This document shows positions 18,880 through 29,032 of a stretch of DNA of 64,000 nt, in pieces (position 1 is the stretch's first letter; the number at the start of each line of letters is the position of its first letter). The notes beneath the pieces are model-generated. The model was not told the origin of the DNA. It saw nothing but the letters and a program-made list of their open reading frames with translations, and ran no database searches. Where the stretch lies: positions 1 to 64,000 of the forward strand of contig JAFAZF010000063.1 of the NCBI GenBank assembly GCA_019239915.1. Direction: 5' to 3'. This DNA is from Sphingomonadaceae bacterium (GTDB taxonomy: Bacteria; Pseudomonadota; Alphaproteobacteria; Sphingomonadales; Sphingomonadaceae). The translations under genes were made by a program, and so were the position numbers.

Positions 18880-19923
18880 ATGAGCGAGACGGCAAGCCTG
18901 CTGGCCGACGCGGCGACGCGGCTTTTCGAGGAGCATCTCGACGAAGACGCGATCCGGCGGGCGGCGAAGGGGGCGTGGCTGGTCGACGCCTGGACCGCGA
19001 TCGAAGCGATGGGCCTGCCGCTGGCGCTGCTTTCGGAGGATCGTGGCGGCTTCGGCGTGGATCCAAGCGAAGCGCTGGCGCTGCTGCGCGTGGCCGGCTT
19101 CTACGGCTGTCCGCTGCCGGTTGGCGAGACGATGCTCGCCAATCGCGTGCTCGCCAACGCAGGGCTTCCGCTGAGCGACGGCGCCGCCGCGATCGTCCCC
19201 GCAGGCGCCGGTGCCGCGCTGAGCCGCGAGGGCAATCGTTGGCGCCTTGCCGGCACCGCTGCACGCGTGCCGTGGAGCGAGACGATCGGAACGCTGCTCG
19301 TGGAAACAGCGGGCCCCGAAGGCCGGCATGTCGTGCGTTTGGCGAAAGGCCAATGGCGGACTACCGAGACGGCCGCGAACGTCGCCGGGCATCGTCGCGA
19401 TACGATCGCGTTCGATGGCGTCGTCGACGCCGTTTCGCCGTTCAATCGCGACCTGCTGCTGGGCTCCGCCGCGCTCGGCACGATTCTCATCGCGGGCGCG
19501 CTCGATCGCGTGCTGGAATTGACCGTCGACCATGTCAACGAACGCGTCCAGTTCGGCCGCGCGCTCGCGAAGTTTCAAGCGGTGCAGCACGAATGCGCCG
19601 AGATCGCCGGCGAAGTTGCCGCCGCTGGCGCCGCTGCCGACATCGCCGCCGACGGCCTCGGACGTCCAGCCGACGCGGCGCGGCTCGCGATCGCCTCGGC
19701 CAAGCTTCGCGCCGGGGAGGCGGTCGGTCGCGCCGTCGGCTTCGCGCACCAGCTCCACGGCGCGATCGGGTTCACCGCCGAGCATCGCCTCCACCTGTTC
19801 ACCACCGCGCTCTGGGCATGGCGGGAGGAGCATCGCGGCCATGGCTATTGGGCGAAGCTGATCGGTGACGCCGCACTCGCGGCCGGACCCGACGGTTTCT
19901 GGCCGCTGGTGACGGAGGCCTGA
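18880..19923 (+). CDS. Acyl-CoA dehydrogenase family protein (short, divergent partner)
   Basis: VNERVQFGRALAKFQAVQHECAEIAGE; HQLHGAIGFTAEHRLHLF; start chosen at MSETASLLADAA. Confidence 0.8.
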   Translation: MSETASLLADAATRLFEEHLDEDAIRRAAKGAWLVDAWTAIEAMGLPLALLSEDRGGFGVDPSEALALLRVAGFYGCPLPVGETMLANRVLANAGLPLSDGAAAIVPAGAGAALSREGNRWRLAGTAARVPWSETIGTLLVETAGPEGRHVVRLAKGQWRTTETAANVAGHRRDTIAFDGVVDAVSPFNRDLLLGSAALGTILIAGALDRVLELTVDHVNERVQFGRALAKFQAVQHECAEIAGEVAAAGAAADIAADGLGRPADAARLAIASAKLRAGEAVGRAVGFAHQLHGAIGFTAEHRLHLFTTALWAWREEHRGHGYWAKLIGDAALAAGPDGFWPLVTEA

Positions 19924-19924
19924 G

Positions 19925-21076
19925 ATGGAGCGCTTCACTTTCCCGAGCCCGCCGCCATCGCCGGCCGCCGAGGCGCTCCGTGCCGAAGTGCGCGCTTTCC
20001 TCGCCGGGGCGCTGGCGAACCGAACGCCGCTCGAGCGCTCCGAAAGCTGGAACGGCTTCGATCGCGATTTCTCGCGCAAGATGGGCGCGCGCGGCTGGCT
20101 CGGCATGACCTGGCCGAAGCGCTACGGCGGCCATGAACGCTCCGCCTTCGAACGCTATGTCATCGTGGAGGAGACGCTCGCCGCCGGCGCACCCGTCCTC
20201 GCGCACTGGATCGGCGATCGCCAGTCGGGTCCGACGCTGCTCAAGTTCGGCACCGAGGAGCAGAAACAGACCGTGCTGCCGCGTATCGCCGCCGGCGAAG
20301 CGGTGTTCTGCATCGGCATGAGCGAACCCGATTCCGGGTCCGATCTCGCCGCGACGCGCACCAAGGCGGCGCGCGTCGATGAAGGTTGGCGGATCACCGG
20401 GACCAAGATCTGGACGACCAACGCCCACCGCTCCAATTACATGATCCTGTTCTGCCGGACGAGCGGCACCCCCGCCGACCGCCACGCCGGCACCAGCCAG
20501 CTGCTGATCGATCTCGAGAACACGCCCGGCATGACGGTCCGCCCGATCATCGATCTCGCCGGGCAGCACCATTTCAACGAGGTGCATTTCGAGGATGCGC
20601 TCGTCCCGGCCGGCGCCCTCATCGGCACCGAGGGCGAAGGCTGGCATCAGGTGATGAGCGAACTAGCGTTCGAACGTTCGGGGCCGGAGCGCTTTCTCTC
20701 TTCGATCCAGCTCATCGTCGAGCTCATCCGCGCGTTGCAAGAAAGCGAGAGCGACGCCGCGCGGCTGGCGATCGGCCGGCTCACCGCGCATTTGATCGTG
20801 CTGCGCCGGCTGTCGCGCGGCGTCGCGGCGATGCTGGAGGCGGGCGCGAACCCGTCCTTGCACGCTGCGATCGTCAAGGACGTCGGGTCGATCTTCGAGC
20901 AGTCGGTGCCGGAGATCGCGCGAACGCTTGTCGAAGCGGAGCCCGACAAGGCCTCGACCAGCGACTTCAACGCAGTTCTCGCCAACATCCTGCTGAACGC
21001 GCCGAGCTGGTCGTTGCGCGGCGGGACGCGGGAGATCCTGCGCGGCATCATCGCGCGTGGGCTCGGCCTGCGCTAG
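19925..21076 (+). CDS. Acyl-CoA dehydrogenase family protein (long partner)
   Basis: FCIGMSEPDSGSDLAATRTKA; RGGTREILRGIIARGLGLR; 1-nt gap after the upstream ACAD stop. Confidence 0.9.
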   Translation: MERFTFPSPPPSPAAEALRAEVRAFLAGALANRTPLERSESWNGFDRDFSRKMGARGWLGMTWPKRYGGHERSAFERYVIVEETLAAGAPVLAHWIGDRQSGPTLLKFGTEEQKQTVLPRIAAGEAVFCIGMSEPDSGSDLAATRTKAARVDEGWRITGTKIWTTNAHRSNYMILFCRTSGTPADRHAGTSQLLIDLENTPGMTVRPIIDLAGQHHFNEVHFEDALVPAGALIGTEGEGWHQVMSELAFERSGPERFLSSIQLIVELIRALQESESDAARLAIGRLTAHLIVLRRLSRGVAAMLEAGANPSLHAAIVKDVGSIFEQSVPEIARTLVEAEPDKASTSDFNAVLANILLNAPSWSLRGGTREILRGIIARGLGLR

Positions 21077-21098
21077 GCGGATAGGAAGGAAAAAACAC

Positions 21099-22004
21099 AT
21101 GTACGAGACGATCGACTACAAGGTCGAAGACCGCATCCTGACGATCACGCTGAACCGCCCCGACCGGCTCAACGCGTTCAACAATGCGATGTGCGAGGAG
21201 CTGATCGCGGCGTTCGATCGCGCCGATGCCGACGACGGTGTCGCCGCGATCGTCATGACCGGAGCCGGCCGCGCCTTCTGCGCCGGCGCCGACCTCGAGG
21301 CTGGCGCCGCGACCTTCGACTATGACAATCGCGCCGACCGTCCGAACGACCTCGGCTCGCCGGTGCGCGCCGACGGCAGCGTCGACTATGCGCATCCCAG
21401 CGTGCGCGACAATGGCGGCCGCACCTCGATGCGCATCTTCGAGAGCCTGAAACCGGTGATCGGCGTGATCAACGGCCCCGCAGTCGGCATCGGCGTCACG
21501 ATGACGCTGCCGATGGACGTGCGCATCGCCGCGGATACGGCGCGGTTCGGCTTCGTCTTCACCCGCCGCGGCATCGTGCCGGAGGCGGCGTCCTCCTGGT
21601 TCCTGCCGCGTGTCGTCGGGATCAGCCAGGCGCTCGAGTGGACGATGACCGGCCGGCTCTTCCCCGCCACGGAAGCATTGGCGGGCGGGCTCGTCCGCTC
21701 GATCCATCCTGCCGACACGCTGCTTGAGGCGGGCTATGCGTTGGCGCGCGAGATCGTCGACAACGCCTCGCCGGTTTCGGTCTCGCTGACGCGGCAGATG
21801 ATGTGGCGCGGCCTTACCCAGGCGCATCCGATGGAAGCGCATCGGCTCGACAGCAAGCTCGTCTATGCGCGTGGCCGCTCGAGCGATGCCAAGGAGGGCG
21901 TGATGAGCTTCCTCGAGAAGCGATCGCCACAATATGCGGGCAAGGTCAGCCAGGACATGCCGGAGATCTTTCCCTGGTGGGCGGAGCTGCCGTTCGGCGG
22001 ATGA
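21099..22004 (+). CDS. Enoyl-CoA hydratase/isomerase family protein
   Basis: AIVMTGAGRAFCAGADLEAG; GVINGPAVGIGVTMTLPMDVRIAADTARFGFVFTRRGIVPEAASSWFLPR. Confidence 0.92.
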   Translation: MYETIDYKVEDRILTITLNRPDRLNAFNNAMCEELIAAFDRADADDGVAAIVMTGAGRAFCAGADLEAGAATFDYDNRADRPNDLGSPVRADGSVDYAHPSVRDNGGRTSMRIFESLKPVIGVINGPAVGIGVTMTLPMDVRIAADTARFGFVFTRRGIVPEAASSWFLPRVVGISQALEWTMTGRLFPATEALAGGLVRSIHPADTLLEAGYALAREIVDNASPVSVSLTRQMMWRGLTQAHPMEAHRLDSKLVYARGRSSDAKEGVMSFLEKRSPQYAGKVSQDMPEIFPWWAELPFGG

Positions 22005-22089
22005 CGGACTGCCGGATGCCCGCGCAGACTTGGTCATCGCCCCTTACCCGGAGGCGCAATCGACCGCCCGCGATGATTGGAATGGATGG

Positions 22090-23592
22090 ATGATGACCGA
22101 GATCAGGCGGCTTCCCGACGCGCTTCGCGTTCGTGCACAGCATCAGCGGGACGAGATCGCGCATGATGATGGCCGTCGCGCGCTCAGCTTCGCGGCGTGG
22201 AACGACGCGGCGGACGCGCTCGGTGGCGGCCTCGCCGCGCGCGGATTGCGCCCCGGCGACCGCGTGCTTCTGCCGATCAGCAATGCCTATGCCGTCGAGA
22301 TGCTGATCGCGGTGCAGGGCGTGCTGCGCGCCGGCGGCATCGCATGCCCGGTCAACCCGCGGCTCATGCCGGACGAGATGGCCGCCTATGCCCGCCTGAT
22401 CGAACCGGCGATGACGATCACCGACATTCCCGATCGGATGGCCGATGCGGGCGCCGGCACGGTTTTCGCGGTCGACGCCATGCCGAGCGATCCCGCCGCG
22501 CTTCCCGATCAGGCGGCGCTCGACATGACGGCCGATGCGATCATCCTGCAGACCTCCGGCACCACCGGCGGCAAGCTCAAGGGCGTCGTCATCGCCCATC
22601 CCGACCTGCTCGGCAGCACCGACGGCATCAGCCGCCAGGCCTCGCGATCGATGGCGCATGCGCTGCCGCTGACCGGATCGGGCGGCGCGATGGCGGCCGG
22701 GCTGCAGCCGATCCGCTCGGGCGCCACGGTCTACACGATGCGCAAGTTCGATCCCGAGGGCTTCCTCCAGCTCGTCGCCGAGAAGAAGCCCGACACGATC
22801 TTCCTCGTGCCCGCGATGCTGCGGCTGATCCTCGATCTGCCCAACGTCGCCGACTACAATCTCACCGGCACGAAGTGGCTGATCACCGGCTCCGCGCCGT
22901 TGCCGCACGACACGGTCGTGCGCGCGCTCGCGTTGTGGCCGCACATGCGCATGCGCAACAGCTACGCCATGTCCGAAGGCGGCGCCGCGCTCTCGACGAC
23001 GACGCGCGAGCAGCTCGTCAAGCCGGGCTGTGTCGGCAAGATGGCGGACACGCTCGAACTGCGCGACGAGGAAGGCAAGCCGGTGTCGCAAGGCCAGACC
23101 GGCGAGATTTACGGGCGGCAGGGCAAGCCGCGGCGCTACTGGCGCGACGAAGAGGCGACGCAGGCCTCGTTCGTCGGCGAATGGACCCGCTCCGGCGACC
23201 TCGGCTATGTCGACGCGGACGGCGATCTCATCCTCTGTGGCCGCTCGAAGGAGCTGATCATTCGCGGCGGCTACAACATCACGCCGCTGGAGATCGAGAC
23301 GGTGCTGCACGATCATCCGGCGGTGAAGGACGCGGCGGTGGTCGGCATCGGCCACGAGGTTCTCGGCGAGGACGTGGCGGCAGCGGTTGCGCTAGCGACC
23401 GGCGCGCAGGCGAGTCCGGAGGAGCTCGAGGCCTGGTGCCGCGCACGCTTGGCCGACAACAAGGTGCCGCGCACCATCCTCATCCTCGACGAACTGCCGC
23501 TCAACCCCAACGGCAAATTCCTCAAGCGCGAGCTTAAGCCGCTGCTCGAGGAGGCCGCCGCCGCGCGCAAGGTAGCGGCAACGGCGCGCTGA
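22090..23592 (+). CDS. AMP-dependent acyl-CoA synthetase/ligase
   Basis: ILQTSGTTGGKLKGVVIAH; SGDLGYVDADGDLILCGRSKELIIRGGYNI; C-terminal LPLNPNGKFLKRELK. Confidence 0.92.
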   Translation: MMTEIRRLPDALRVRAQHQRDEIAHDDGRRALSFAAWNDAADALGGGLAARGLRPGDRVLLPISNAYAVEMLIAVQGVLRAGGIACPVNPRLMPDEMAAYARLIEPAMTITDIPDRMADAGAGTVFAVDAMPSDPAALPDQAALDMTADAIILQTSGTTGGKLKGVVIAHPDLLGSTDGISRQASRSMAHALPLTGSGGAMAAGLQPIRSGATVYTMRKFDPEGFLQLVAEKKPDTIFLVPAMLRLILDLPNVADYNLTGTKWLITGSAPLPHDTVVRALALWPHMRMRNSYAMSEGGAALSTTTREQLVKPGCVGKMADTLELRDEEGKPVSQGQTGEIYGRQGKPRRYWRDEEATQASFVGEWTRSGDLGYVDADGDLILCGRSKELIIRGGYNITPLEIETVLHDHPAVKDAAVVGIGHEVLGEDVAAAVALATGAQASPEELEAWCRARLADNKVPRTILILDELPLNPNGKFLKRELKPLLEEAAAARKVAATAR

Positions 23593-23622
23593 AGGTCCGG
23601 GCCGCCGATCGCGAGTAGTAAC

Positions 23623-24441
23623 CTACTCGCCGGTGAAGACGGGGCGGTCCTTGCTCGCGAACAGCTTCACCGCCGCGAGATTGTCCTTGGTGCGTGCGGT
23701 GCGCATCACCGCGACGGCTTCCGCCTCGAAGATCGTGTTGAGGTCGGATCGAAGCCCGTCGTTGATCAGTGCCTTGATCTCGCCCAGCGCGAGCGTCGCG
23801 CCGTTGGCGTAGCTCAGCGCCACCTCCTTCGCGCGCTCGGCGAAGCAGTCGTCGGCCACCACCTCGGAGATCAGCCCCCAGTCGAGCGCCGTCTTGGCGT
23901 CGACCTTCTCGGCGCCCAGCAGCATGCGGCGCGCCCGTGTCGTCCCGATCGCGCGCGGCAGGAGCCAGGTGAGCCCGGAATCCGGCGCGGAGGCGAGGTT
24001 GCGGAACGGCGCCTGAAACCAGGCGCTTTCGGCGGCGACGATGTAGTCGCCGGTCATCGCCACGCCTAGGCCGATGCCGAGCGCGAGGCCGTTCACCGCC
24101 GAGATCACGGGGATCGGGAGAGTGTGAAGCCGGCGCAGCATGGGATGGTAATGGGTTTCGAGCCCGTTCACGACCTCGAGCGTGCGCTTGCCCTCGCGCG
24201 CCGCCTCGCGCCGCGACATGAGGTTGACGCCCGCCGAGAAGGCCCTGCCTTCGCCGGTGAGCATCAGCCCGCGGCAACGCCGGCGCGGCTTCACCACCTC
24301 GTTGAGCGCAAGAAGCATGTCCGTCGCCATCGCCTCGCCGATCGCGTTCAGCGACTGCGGCGCGTTCAGCTTCAATATGCCGAGCGGGCCTTCAAACGTC
24401 AGGCGGACATTGTCGTAGTCGATCGTCTCGTCGGTCATCAT
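23623..24441 (-). CDS. Enoyl-CoA hydratase/isomerase family protein
   Basis: [54 protein letters not shown]. Confidence 0.9.
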   Translation of the reverse strand: MMTDETIDYDNVRLTFEGPLGILKLNAPQSLNAIGEAMATDMLLALNEVVKPRRRCRGLMLTGEGRAFSAGVNLMSRREAAREGKRTLEVVNGLETHYHPMLRRLHTLPIPVISAVNGLALGIGLGVAMTGDYIVAAESAWFQAPFRNLASAPDSGLTWLLPRAIGTTRARRMLLGAEKVDAKTALDWGLISEVVADDCFAERAKEVALSYANGATLALGEIKALINDGLRSDLNTIFEAEAVAVMRTARTKDNLAAVKLFASKDRPVFTGE

Positions 24442-24515
24442 GGTCTCCTGCGCGGTCCTTTTCCGTATCCTGCGGCTCGGCACAAGACTATGACGCGCGG
24501 CCGGAGGATGCCGCG

Positions 24516-24968
24516 ATGACGGGCCGACATTTCGACGAATGGCAGATCGGCGACCGTATCGAGCATCCGATCCGCCGCACCGTCACTGAAACCGACAATC
24601 TTCTCTTCACCACGATGACGCACAATCCGCAGCCGCTTCACCTCGATATCGAGGCGGCGAAGGCAAGCGAGTTCGGCCAGCTCCTCGTCAACGGCACCTT
24701 CACTTTCGCGCTGATGATCGGGCTGACGGTGGCGGAGACGACGCTCGGCACGCTGATCGCCAACCTTGGCTATGATCAACTGATGATGCCGAAGCCGGTC
24801 TTCATCGGGGACACGATGCGCGCGCTCTCGGAGGTGGTCGCGCTCAAGGAAAGCCGCTCGCGTCCGACAGCAGGCATCGTCACTTTCAGGCATGAACTTG
24901 TCAACCAGCGCGACGAGGTCGTCTGCCGCTGCACGCGCACGGCCTTGCTCAAGAAAACGGAACGATAG
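24516..24968 (+). CDS. MaoC-like (R)-specific enoyl-CoA hydratase
   Basis: [57 protein letters not shown], hotdog hydratase motif. Confidence 0.88.
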   Translation: MTGRHFDEWQIGDRIEHPIRRTVTETDNLLFTTMTHNPQPLHLDIEAAKASEFGQLLVNGTFTFALMIGLTVAETTLGTLIANLGYDQLMMPKPVFIGDTMRALSEVVALKESRSRPTAGIVTFRHELVNQRDEVVCRCTRTALLKKTER

Positions 24969-25020
24969 CGGCAACGCCACGGATTGGCTTGCCGCAAACC
25001 GCCAAGGCGCCGGCGCCAGC

Positions 25021-26058
25021 TCAGCGAATAAGCGTCTCGAGCAGACGGGTCGCGGCGTTGGTGCCGCCCTGCCCCTGCGCGACGGTCTTCCCCTCACCGC
25101 GCGCGAGCGCGCTCGCGCGCTCGACGATCATCGCGAAACGGTAGCCGGCGAAGACGATGTGCCAATCCATCGCCTGCGCCTTGCGGCCGGCGGCGCTCTC
25201 CCACGCCGCAATCGTCGCGGGGCCATCGCCGATACCCTCCAACCGAGGCACGCCCGCCGCTTCCGTGATCAAGCGATCGTAGAAGATCCACCAGCCGAGA
25301 TCGGTCTCGGCGCCGCCAAGCGACGCCGTCTCCCAATCGAGCATTCCGACGCACCGCCCGCCGTCCATCAGGATATTGCCCAGCCGCGCATCGCCCCAGG
25401 CGACGCCGTGCGTTGCTGCCGCCGGGCGATGGTCGTCCAACCAGCGGCGCGCGCGCGTCAGCACCGGGTCGGCGGGCACATGCGCCCAGCCGCGGTAGCT
25501 GTCCCACCGCGCCAGCTCCTGCGTGAGGCCGTCATGATCGGCTGCCGGCGGATAAGCGAGAAAGCCGAACAGCGCGGGGTCGAGCGCGTTGAGCCGGGCG
25601 AGCAGCCCGACGCTGTCGTACCACAGCCGTTCGCGCTCCGCCGGCGAGGCCGCGAACAGCACGCCTTCCGAGTGGTAGGCATCAGGCGGTGTTTCGCCCG
25701 CAGCGCGCTCCATCACGAAGAAGGGTGCGCCGATCCACGCCTCGTCAACCTCGAACCGGATAGGCCGCGGCACCGGCAGAGCGGAATGCGCGGAGATCGT
25801 CTCGGCCATCCGGAACTGCCGTTCGACCGATGGGTCTTCATAGACTTGGTGATCGCGGGGCTCGACCCGCAGCACCCAGCTGGCAGTGTCTCCCGCATCG
25901 CCGATCAGCAGCTCGAGAAGATAGGTCTCGCTCGATTGTCCGCCCTTCGGCACCGCGACGTCACGGATCACGATCGGCGCGCGCTCGGGCATCGCCCGGC
26001 TCGCCCAATCCTGCATCCTCCTTGCCAAGCTCGCGAGATCGCGCGCGTGTCTGGTCAT
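25021..26058 (-). CDS. Phosphotransferase family protein (APH/ACAD10-N-terminal-like kinase)
   Basis: ATHGVAWGDARLGNILMDGGRCVGMLDWETASLGGAETDLGWW (catalytic and metal-binding loop), N-terminal GGQSSETYLL. Confidence 0.85.
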   Translation of the reverse strand: MTRHARDLASLARRMQDWASRAMPERAPIVIRDVAVPKGGQSSETYLLELLIGDAGDTASWVLRVEPRDHQVYEDPSVERQFRMAETISAHSALPVPRPIRFEVDEAWIGAPFFVMERAAGETPPDAYHSEGVLFAASPAERERLWYDSVGLLARLNALDPALFGFLAYPPAADHDGLTQELARWDSYRGWAHVPADPVLTRARRWLDDHRPAAATHGVAWGDARLGNILMDGGRCVGMLDWETASLGGAETDLGWWIFYDRLITEAAGVPRLEGIGDGPATIAAWESAAGRKAQAMDWHIVFAGYRFAMIVERASALARGEGKTVAQGQGGTNAATRLLETLIR

Positions 26059-26123
26059 ATTGTCTTCGCGGTGAACGCTTATAGAAGCTTAGTGTACAGG
26101 GATAAGCATGGGAGGATGGCGGC

Positions 26124-27074
26124 GTGCAAATCTTTTCCGAGCAGGATGATTGCCCGCATCGGCCCGATGACGATCCACTGTGGCAGGAGAGCAGCCTCTA
26201 TTGCTGGCATGATCGCAAGGCCGGCCTAGGCGGCTTCTGGCGACTGGGGCAGGAGCCGGTCGTGGGCGCGGTCAATTCCTGCTTCGGTGTCTTTACCGAC
26301 GAAGGGCTGCGCTTCCGCTCGAACGTGACTGGGGTCGCGCTCGATCCCGCCGACCGCGGCGAGCGTCACATGGGCTGGGGCCCGCATCTGCGCGTTGAAT
26401 TCGACGGCCACGCGGACATCACCGCCGATTTCCCCGACTGCGAGGCCAAGCTGCGCTTCGACGATTTCCACCCGCGCTTCGACTATCATGCCATCGCGAT
26501 GCCGGCCGGGCAGCAGCTTGGCGGCGCCGCCCACCATTTCGAGGTGTCCGGCCGGATGACCGGGCGCGTGCGCATTGGGGACTGCGAGATCGAGATCGAC
26601 GCACTCGGCTATCGTGATCGCTCGTGGGCGCATCGGGATTGGACGCGCATCCGCGGCACGCGCTGGTGGCCGTGCGTGTTCGGCCCGGACCTGACGACGC
26701 ACGTCATCCACCTCGCCGATCCGACCCTCGGGCGCATCTTCAAGGTCGGTTATGTCTGGCGAGACGGCAAGACGACGGCGATCGTCGACAGCGACGTGAT
26801 CGTCGGGCTCGAGTCCGATGCGCTCACCCCGCGCTACGGCGAAGGCGTACTCCATCTTGAAACGGGCGAGGAGCTCCGCCTTCGCTGCGACCGCACCGAT
26901 GGCATCGTCATGCACGTCCGTGGCTACAGCGCCGTGGAAACGATCGGCACCGCCTATCTCGACGGTCGCGAAGGCTTTTCGAACCTTGAGGTCTGCACCA
27001 ACGCGACGGGCGGCAGCGCCCCGCCGGGGCTGGCGGTCGGCTCGAACAACGTCGAGGGGTTCTCCCACCGCTGA
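26124..27074 (+). CDS. Uncharacterised protein, possibly lipocalin/CrtC-like beta-barrel (DUF)
   Basis: 316-aa ORF with GTG start, divergent from the kinase; contains HYxxEVSGRMTG-like and DALGYRDRSWAHRDW motifs seen in CrtC-like or DUF7064-type proteins. Confidence 0.6.
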   Translation: MQIFSEQDDCPHRPDDDPLWQESSLYCWHDRKAGLGGFWRLGQEPVVGAVNSCFGVFTDEGLRFRSNVTGVALDPADRGERHMGWGPHLRVEFDGHADITADFPDCEAKLRFDDFHPRFDYHAIAMPAGQQLGGAAHHFEVSGRMTGRVRIGDCEIEIDALGYRDRSWAHRDWTRIRGTRWWPCVFGPDLTTHVIHLADPTLGRIFKVGYVWRDGKTTAIVDSDVIVGLESDALTPRYGEGVLHLETGEELRLRCDRTDGIVMHVRGYSAVETIGTAYLDGREGFSNLEVCTNATGGSAPPGLAVGSNNVEGFSHR

Positions 27075-27251
27075 CCGGGATTTGACGAACGAGATGAGCT
27101 GAACTGCACGTTCGATGAGCTGCACGATCGCGTCATAGCCATGGCCGGCCCGAACGGCTTGGCGACATGGGTTACCGCGAAGCCTATCGCGGCCTGCCTC
27201 GAAGCGCTGGCGACGTGCGGAATGCCGGGATCGAGCGCAACAACGTCCAGG

Positions 27252-28117
27252 TCAGGCCAGCGCGCGGCATTCCTCGAAGAAGGCGAGCGCGCGCAGATGA
27301 TAGGCCCTGGCAACATGGTGCAGGCTGATATTGTGGCCGCTTCCGGCCTGGATCGCGGTACGGACGTGCCTCGACGTGGGAAGCAGCGACCGGATCTCGT
27401 CGAGCATGGGCTGTCCGCCGATCGACGAGCGTTCCTGATCCGCGATCGTCCACTGCACGGGCGCCGCGATACGCGCCATGATCGGCGGCAGCGCGGTCGG
27501 CGCGTCGAACGCGTCCTGAAGCTCCTCGGCCGGCGTCGGATGGTCGCCCGTGCCACGCACGAGATCGGGATCGAAACTGCCGTCGGCACCATAGAAGAGC
27601 GCGCGGCGACCGGCTTCGCGCTGCTCCAGCGGAGGTGGCGCGGGCGGCGCGGGCGCATGCAGCCGCTCGATCGTCGCGGCGACCCCGGCCTGCACCTCGG
27701 GCACGAAGCGCAGCGGCACACCCGAGACGTCGACGCCAGCCAGCCGCCGGCGCGATCGTCGCCGGCCATGACGAGGCTGAGGATGCCGCCCATGGAGTGG
27801 CCGATCAGGAAAATGCCCCTGCCGTCCGCGATCCGATCGATCAGCGCGAAGACGAGATCCGCCTGCTCCGCGAGCGACAGTCCGGCGGCACTCTCCGTCG
27901 CCGAACCGCGATAACCGGGACGGTCGATCGCGACGGTGTCGAAGCCGAGCGCGGTGCCGAGCGACAGCAGCGAACCGGTATGCGCGTCCGACGCATGCCA
28001 GTAGTTCGCATCATAGCCGCCGCCATGCAGCGCGACGATCAGGCCCCGCGCGCCGCCCTCGCCCGAACGGAGGCCGCGCAGCGCCTGACCGCCGATCTCG
28101 CATGCGAAAGGAGACAT
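27252..28117 (-). pseudogene. Alpha/beta hydrolase, apparently split by a frameshift near 27738-27750
   Basis: N-terminal frame: LIVALHGGGYDANYWHAS...IFLIGHSMGGILSLVMAGDDRAGGWLA; C-terminal frame: (GVDVSG)VPLRFVPEVQAGV...AGSGHNISLHHVARAYHLRALAFFEECRALA*; the two frames differ by one nucleotide. Confidence 0.75.
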
Positions 28118-28140
28118 GCCGCTCCCGGGACGACGACGGC

Positions 28141-28947
28141 TCAGCCCTTGGTATAGCCGGCGTCGACCAGCAGCTCGACGCCGGTGATATAGCTCGCCGC
28201 GTCGCTCGCCAGGAACAGCACGGCACGGGCCATCTCGATCGGCTCCGCGACCCGCCCCATCAGGTTGCGCCCAGGGAGCATCGCCGGGCCGGCGATCACG
28301 GGGCCGCCCGCGTTCTCGGCGGCCTTCATCGTTTTGGGGCCGGGCGTGTTCATCCCGCCGGGCAGCACCGAGTTGACGCGGATCTTGTCCGGCGCGAACT
28401 CCACGCAGGCAAGGCGGGTAATGGCGTCGACGCCGGCCTTGGCTGAGTCATAGTGCATGTTCGGGAAGATCATCGGATGGTGCGAGCAGGCCGACGAGAT
28501 GTTGACGATCGAGCCGCCGCCGCGCCCGCGCATCTGCTTCACCGCCTCGCGCAGACAGAGAAAGGTACCACGGCCGATCACCGCATGCATGATGTCCCAC
28601 TCGGACACGGGCATGTCCATGGTGTTGGCCTTCTTGCGGTAGGCGGCGTTGTTGACGAGCACGTCCACACCGCCGAACTTCTCCGCGGCAGCGGCGAAAC
28701 CGACCTGCACCGCCTTCTCGTCGGCCACGTCCATCGCGACGCCGAGCGTCGGTCCTTTCGCCGAAAGCTCCTGCGCGGTGGCCTTGGCCGCCTCGCCATC
28801 GAGATCCGCGATCACGACCGACGCGCCGACTTCGAGGAACAGCTCCGCCGTGGTCCGGCCCAGACCCTGCGCGGCCCCGGTGATCAGCGCGACCTTGCCC
28901 GGCAGCGTGAAGGGCGCGAGCGCATTCGTGTAGTCAGCCATGTCCAT
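28141..28947 (-). CDS. SDR family oxidoreductase
   Basis: LITGAAQGLGRTTAELF, NNAAYRK, YDSAKAGVDAITR, ITGVELLVDAGYTKG. Confidence 0.9.
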   Translation of the reverse strand: MDMADYTNALAPFTLPGKVALITGAAQGLGRTTAELFLEVGASVVIADLDGEAAKATAQELSAKGPTLGVAMDVADEKAVQVGFAAAAEKFGGVDVLVNNAAYRKKANTMDMPVSEWDIMHAVIGRGTFLCLREAVKQMRGRGGGSIVNISSACSHHPMIFPNMHYDSAKAGVDAITRLACVEFAPDKIRVNSVLPGGMNTPGPKTMKAAENAGGPVIAGPAMLPGRNLMGRVAEPIEMARAVLFLASDAASYITGVELLVDAGYTKG

Positions 28948-29032
28948 TCCTCTCCCTCACCGATCGCATCGGCGACTCAGCGTTGAAATCGAGCGCGCTA
29001 TAGCTCCGCGCGGCAGCGTAACCGGCAGAGCC

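Noticed and set aside
26075-26107. GCTTAT-N19-ATAAGC inverted repeat between kinase and DUF genes
   Set aside because: Only 6-bp arms; could occur by chance, kept out of the findings
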